Part shown: in pieces, positions 60,572 through 64,000 of the stretch
Numbering within the stretch: position 1 is the stretch's first letter
Layout of the letters: each line of letters begins with the position of its first letter
Source: Volvariella volvacea V23
Lineage: Eukaryota > Basidiomycota > Agaricomycetes > Agaricales > Pluteaceae
DNA: 64,000 bases
Assembly (NCBI GenBank): GCA_000349905.1
Contig: KB722767.1
Coordinates: 115,499-179,498, forward strand
Reading direction: 5' to 3'
Made by a program: the position numbers and the translations under genes
The notes under the pieces: model-generated
The model's input: only the letters and a program-made list of their open reading frames with translations
The model's database searches: none
Told to the model about the DNA's origin: nothing

Positions 60572-60969
60572 GCCACACCCACAAGCACACCGCTTCCAGC
60601 AACCCAATGTAATACAGGTGGTCTACAGTGTTGCAATTCCCTTCTACCCGTAAGTTCACTGTAGCTTTTCCTCTTATTTAAGGAACTTAGCCAATAATTC
60701 AGGCAGCTTCCGGGATTGTTGGGCTCCTCCTTGGCCTGCTGAATGTCGTCCTCAGCGACCTAAGTATCTCGGTGGGAATCACCTGTTCTCCGCTGAGTAT
60801 AGGTGCGGGTGGCAACTCGTGCAGTGCCCAACCAGTTTGTTGCAGCAACAATGAATTTGTAAGTGCCAAACATCGTTGCACGCCTTGACAGCCCGAACTG
60901 ACCTACGAAAAATACGACTAGAATGGATTAATAGCCATTGGCTGCATTCCAATAAACATTAATTTGTAG
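60572..60969 (+). pseudogene. Hydrophobin H4 lacking its signal-peptide exon
   Basis: Exons equivalent to 2, 3 and 4 of the other hydrophobins are intact: 60572-60649, 60703-60858 and 60922-60969. They read [43 protein letters not shown] and IGCIPININL, so all eight cysteines and splice sites remain. No first exon with a leader was found upstream. The frame of the first remaining exon meets TGA about 20 nt before the acceptor and has no ATG. Substitutions are moderate (loop [20 protein letters not shown]), and the loop lacks one residue relative to H1-H3. Either the 5' end was lost in duplication, or an unrecognised distant exon exists. Without a leader the protein could not be secreted as a hydrophobin. 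Confidence 0.75.
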
Positions 60970-61194
60970 AGTATACACTGTTATTGCGTACATATTTTTT
61001 ATTGGGTCGCTAGCTATAGTAGCAGTCCAGAGAAAATTCTACCACGTCCATTACCGCTATTCGGTTCCAGTCCCACATATCAGGAAGACTATTGATGGGC
61101 GAGGCTCATGAAAAATTGCTGAAATAAAAAGCGAATAGGATTTCTTGGAAGGCGAAGGGTACTAGTAAATGACAGCCACTCGGGCGTAGCGTCA

Positions 61195-61745
61195 TCTATG
61201 ACGATGTGCTAGATAGCCTCGACAAGATGCAGGGTTTTCTTCCACACGAAGTGTCGGAGATTGATGCATACTCCTCCACCCCATCGGGTCAATCTACCAA
61301 CAAAAAAGGTAAAAACGCCCGTTTTATATCCTAATTCCCACTGCCGCTAGTCTACGAATGATTTATGGTAGTTGATTGCTAGTAACATAATCCGACATCA
61401 GGATGATTGGGTAGGCAAGTATCTCCATTTTGGAACCCACTGTCCGTTCGTTGTCAGATAACCCACAAGGAATACAACCTGACAGGGTATGCGTACCCAG
61501 GGTGAATAATTAAGGCTTCTCGTAAGCTGATGTACAACTCGAATGGAACGCCGCTCTTGACAGTATCTGTGATGGTGATTTCCCGTGCCAGTTTCTTCGT
61601 CGCTTGGCCCTCGGTGGAGTTACTTCTCGCCTTCAAACCTATAGGAATGAACGGCCTAGAACATCACGTAGTGAGACGCCACCTCAAGCACCTTTTTGCG
61701 ATTGGACCTCGTGAACCAATCTTAGCCTCCAGCAAATATAGGGCC
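61195..61745 (-). repeat. Dispersed repeat with short ORF, copy 2 (inverted)
   Basis: On the minus strand the ORF 61636-61454 ends AREITITDTVKSGVPFELYI ... GYAYPVRLYSLWVI, matching copy 1 at 33293-33586. Similarity extends upstream (ATTGGTTCACGAGGTCCAATC, like 33335) and downstream to 61195 (CTTCCACACGAAGTGTCGGAG and CTCCACCCCATCGGGTC mirrored in 33740-33840). Spacing between the ORF end and the downstream block is about 150 bp in both copies. Confidence 0.65.
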
Positions 61746-62319
61746 AAAGCACGCCGAGAGGTGGACTAGTGGGAATACAACTGGAGTTAGCTTAGCACTT
61801 AGTAGGCCAGCCGTTAATGGTGGGGTCTGAGGTGGAAGTGTCAATTGTCAGCCCATCGTAGTTGAGGAGAGGTGACCGCCCATACATTTCTTCGAAGGAT
61901 CGAAGCGCTCTAGTGACCTAGTCACTGGATTCCCAAGGTATCGACCTGAACAGCCCAATAATCCGCAACCCTTGCGCCCACCAAGGATCGCTTGCCTGAT
62001 AACCCAGCACTGAGTACCTAGCGGGATCTGAGAACACCGCAAGCGGAACCGAAAGGAGGACTTACTCGAAGCCGCAAAGAAGAAAAAAAACTAACGAGAC
62101 CTGGTGCATATCCCTGCTAATCCAAAGGGCGGCGTGAGTTGCTGTTCTAATTCCATTTGGCCACACTGTCCCGAGATAGGAACATACATTCGATACTTGA
62201 AACTTGAGTATAGTAGCGGGTTCTCTGCGGCTACGCTGCCGACTCGAGCCTATCGAAGAAGAAGCGCGGACTCATGGTGGGGGGTAAGTATTCAAATTTC
62301 CTGAACATGCATTGACACC

Positions 62320-62600
62320 CTCTAGTACCGTTGTCAACGCCAGGCAATCCCCGAACGGAAAATTCTGACAAGGCATGTGAGCCCAGAGTGAGTAATAAGG
62401 AAGTATTATGCAGGTTGAATGGAACACCTGTCTAGAAGGTATTTTGTGACTGGTGATTGCCCTTTTGCGTCGTTTGTCCTGGGTGGAGCTGCCTCGCCTT
62501 GAAGATCGTGAACAGCCTAGGCCCGGGCGCCCGGGACGCGTTTCAGAATGCCATTCCTCGCGATTTCTGCGGACCAATCGCTGCTTCCAGCAAGTCTGGA
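62320..62600 (-). repeat. Dispersed repeat, copy 3 (degenerate)
   Basis: On the minus strand, fragments line up with copies 1 and 2: CGATTGGTCCGCAGAAATCG, GGCCTAGGCTGTTCACGATC, GGCGAGGCAGCTCCACCC, then TTCCATTCAACCTGCATAAT and CTCTGGGCTCACATGCCTTG. The reading frame is destroyed by indels. It is in tandem with copy 2, about 700 bp further on. Confidence 0.55.
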
Positions 62601-63197
62601 AAGAAAGCCCATGTTAGCTCCGCCGAAGGATGAGAACTACAATACCAATAGAAGGGAGGTCTTTGAACGAAAAATTCCAAACTTGGCAAGTGGGTGCAAT
62701 GCAAATACATATTCTTATTACTTGCATTCCGAAATAGACAAGAAGGGATTAGACAATGGAACCAAGACTAGACAATGGGACCGAAGTCGTAGGGCGAGTC
62801 ATACGAAGATGGTGTTACATGAGGTGTTATCAAGAAAAAAGTAAAATTATTTGACAGCATGCATATACACAAAAACCGGAGCCAATGATCATAACAGAGT
62901 GAGGAAAAAGTGTGATGGTAACAAGGATCAGTGTACATTGAGATTGGTGGTCTCGAACTAGTGAGGGGGTTCAGGACTGAAGCGCTTAGCTCTTCAAAAT
63001 TGCCTGAAACTGAGAGCGGATGGGAGGTGGGCAGTATGAATGCTGTAGTGGGATAGTAAAGGGGGAATCGTATCCGTTATTGTGAGGAGGGTATCAGCCA
63101 GAACTTGATGAAGAGCGTATGAAAAGGGCAGAATAGAAAGCAACAATAACCGGCAGCCAAGAAATGCGCAACTAGGGTGGGCGGGTGATTAATTAGC
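62601..63197. other. Intergenic, no gene seen
   Basis: About 600 bp, AT-rich; it probably contains the 3' UTR and polyadenylation region of the histidine kinase gene (minus). Confidence 0.4.
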
Positions 63198-64000
63198 CTA
63201 GAAATTTGCTGGAACGGTAGCGGGTGCCCGACGTAGCAGGGGATGTTTGGGAGTTTGACTCTCGCCTGCGAGCTTGTTGATGGCATTAATGAGATCCCCT
63301 CTGCGTAAAGGTTCTGAGGATGGTCGTCAGTAGCAACCCCGAACAAGTGTACGGTGTACTTACTGGTAATATGGTCGTCCATTCCTGCCTGCAAGCAGCG
63401 CTCACGATCACCAATCACTAAAACACTATGGTTAGGCCCATTCAATAGAGCGAGGCAGTGCAACGTACTGGCATGAGCAGTTAGGGCAATAATCGGCGTT
63501 CGTTGAAGCTTGCATTCTCTTTCGTACTTGCGAATCAATTCAGTCGCCTCCATACCACCCATGAATGGCATAGACACGTCCATCTGTATCGCATACACTT
63601 AGCAACGAAATATGTGAAGGACCCAACTGCACATACCAAGATGATATCGAATGGTCTGTTCTGCTGTACGCGCGCCTTGAACGCCTCAACAGCAACGTTA
63701 CCATTCTCCGCAATCTCCACCGCATGACCGTACTTCTCTAGTATCTTGACGGCCAGCTTCTGGTTGACGAGGTTATCCTCAGCCAAAAGAATATCGAATG
63801 TAACATCGTTAGGTGCCGTAACCGGACCAACGGTGTTGGACTCGAGAGCAGAGATAAGAGCGGAGGAAAGGTCCTGGGCGGTGACAGGTGTCGTGACTTG
63901 CGAGCTAATACTATTATCGAGACACCATTTCACTATGGGAAAGACAGGGATGAGCAACTCCAAGCGAACAAGGCATCAAAAGCGTGGGACACACAGTTGA
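63198..64000 (-). CDS. Group III hybrid histidine kinase, C-terminal receiver domain (5' part missing)
   Basis: The end of a two-component hybrid sensor kinase of the Nik1/Os-1 type, which signals osmotic stress to the Ypd1-Ssk1-HOG cascade. The receiver domain reads [20 protein letters not shown] with the acidic pair ED, then [28 protein letters not shown] and [20 protein letters not shown] with the phospho-acceptor Asp of [36 protein letters not shown] (conserved Lys) and [14 protein letters not shown] follow. Introns lie at about 63583-63636, between AHA and MIGDRE, and within the ITK codons. The tail ends APATVPANF at 63198. The HAMP repeats and kinase domain would lie beyond the right edge. 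Assignment to group III rests on the closeness of the receiver sequence to that class. Confidence 0.9.

Noticed and set aside
61849..61960. Possible relic of the F-box gene at 43-45 kb (similarity of SNLSRDFDLIGSP-like residues)
   Set aside because: Too short and too diverged to separate from chance by eye.

Overview
The window looks like a gene-rich stretch of a filamentous basidiomycete nuclear genome, most likely an agaricomycete mushroom. The evidence is many short introns (about 45-100 nt, GT...AG), a spermidine synthase/saccharopine reductase fusion, class I hydrophobins with the eight-cysteine pattern and four-exon structure, and the BTB and F-box protein families typical of these fungi. 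Two runs of exactly 100 N (15802-15901 and 44419-44518) are assembly gaps. No rRNA, confident tRNA, CRISPR or prokaryotic feature was seen. Exon boundaries were worked out by hand from splice signals, reading phase and similarity between copies, and may be off by a base or two.

Layout. 1-4160: a partial SPE3-LYS9 fusion (minus) and a BTB protein (plus) share a short divergent promoter. 4.2-19.8 kb: an accessory block with five plus-strand copies of a small secreted protein (SSP) gene, here called copies A-E. Each copy carries a related upstream segment, so roughly 2-3 kb units have been duplicated. Copies A, B and E are intact; C and D carry frameshifts. A sixth intact copy (F) lies inverted at 36.9-37.5 kb. 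Between C and D lie a candidate non-autonomous DNA transposon full of AGGTTGA/TCAACCT motifs and an unrecognised multi-exon gene. 20.2-32 kb: a fungal multi-pass membrane protein, a nucleotidyltransferase-like protein with an enormous disordered RS-rich tail, a second BTB protein, and a formamidase/acetamidase.

32-38 kb: accessory again, with gene relics, a dispersed repeat with a short ORF, hydrophobin H1 (minus) and SSP copy F. 40.7-50 kb: housekeeping and regulatory genes, namely an F-box protein, an ankyrin protein whose start codon is alone in its exon, a second F-box-like gene broken by an assembly gap, and a large mono-ART (PARP-like)/E2 ubiquitin-conjugating fusion gene. 52-56 kb: an unrecognised three-exon gene and a 16-exon OST-alpha/DUF300 membrane protein. 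57.5-61 kb: hydrophobins H2 and H3 and a copy (H4) that has lost its signal-peptide exon. Two more copies of the dispersed repeat follow. The window ends in the C-terminal receiver domain of a group III hybrid histidine kinase.

The main biological theme is a secretome hot spot. Two secreted families, the four-cysteine SSPs and the hydrophobins, expand by local and inverted duplication and decay side by side, set between conserved single-copy genes. The hydrophobin H1 locus and the H3/H4 locus appear to be inverted copies of one segment that also carries the dispersed repeat.
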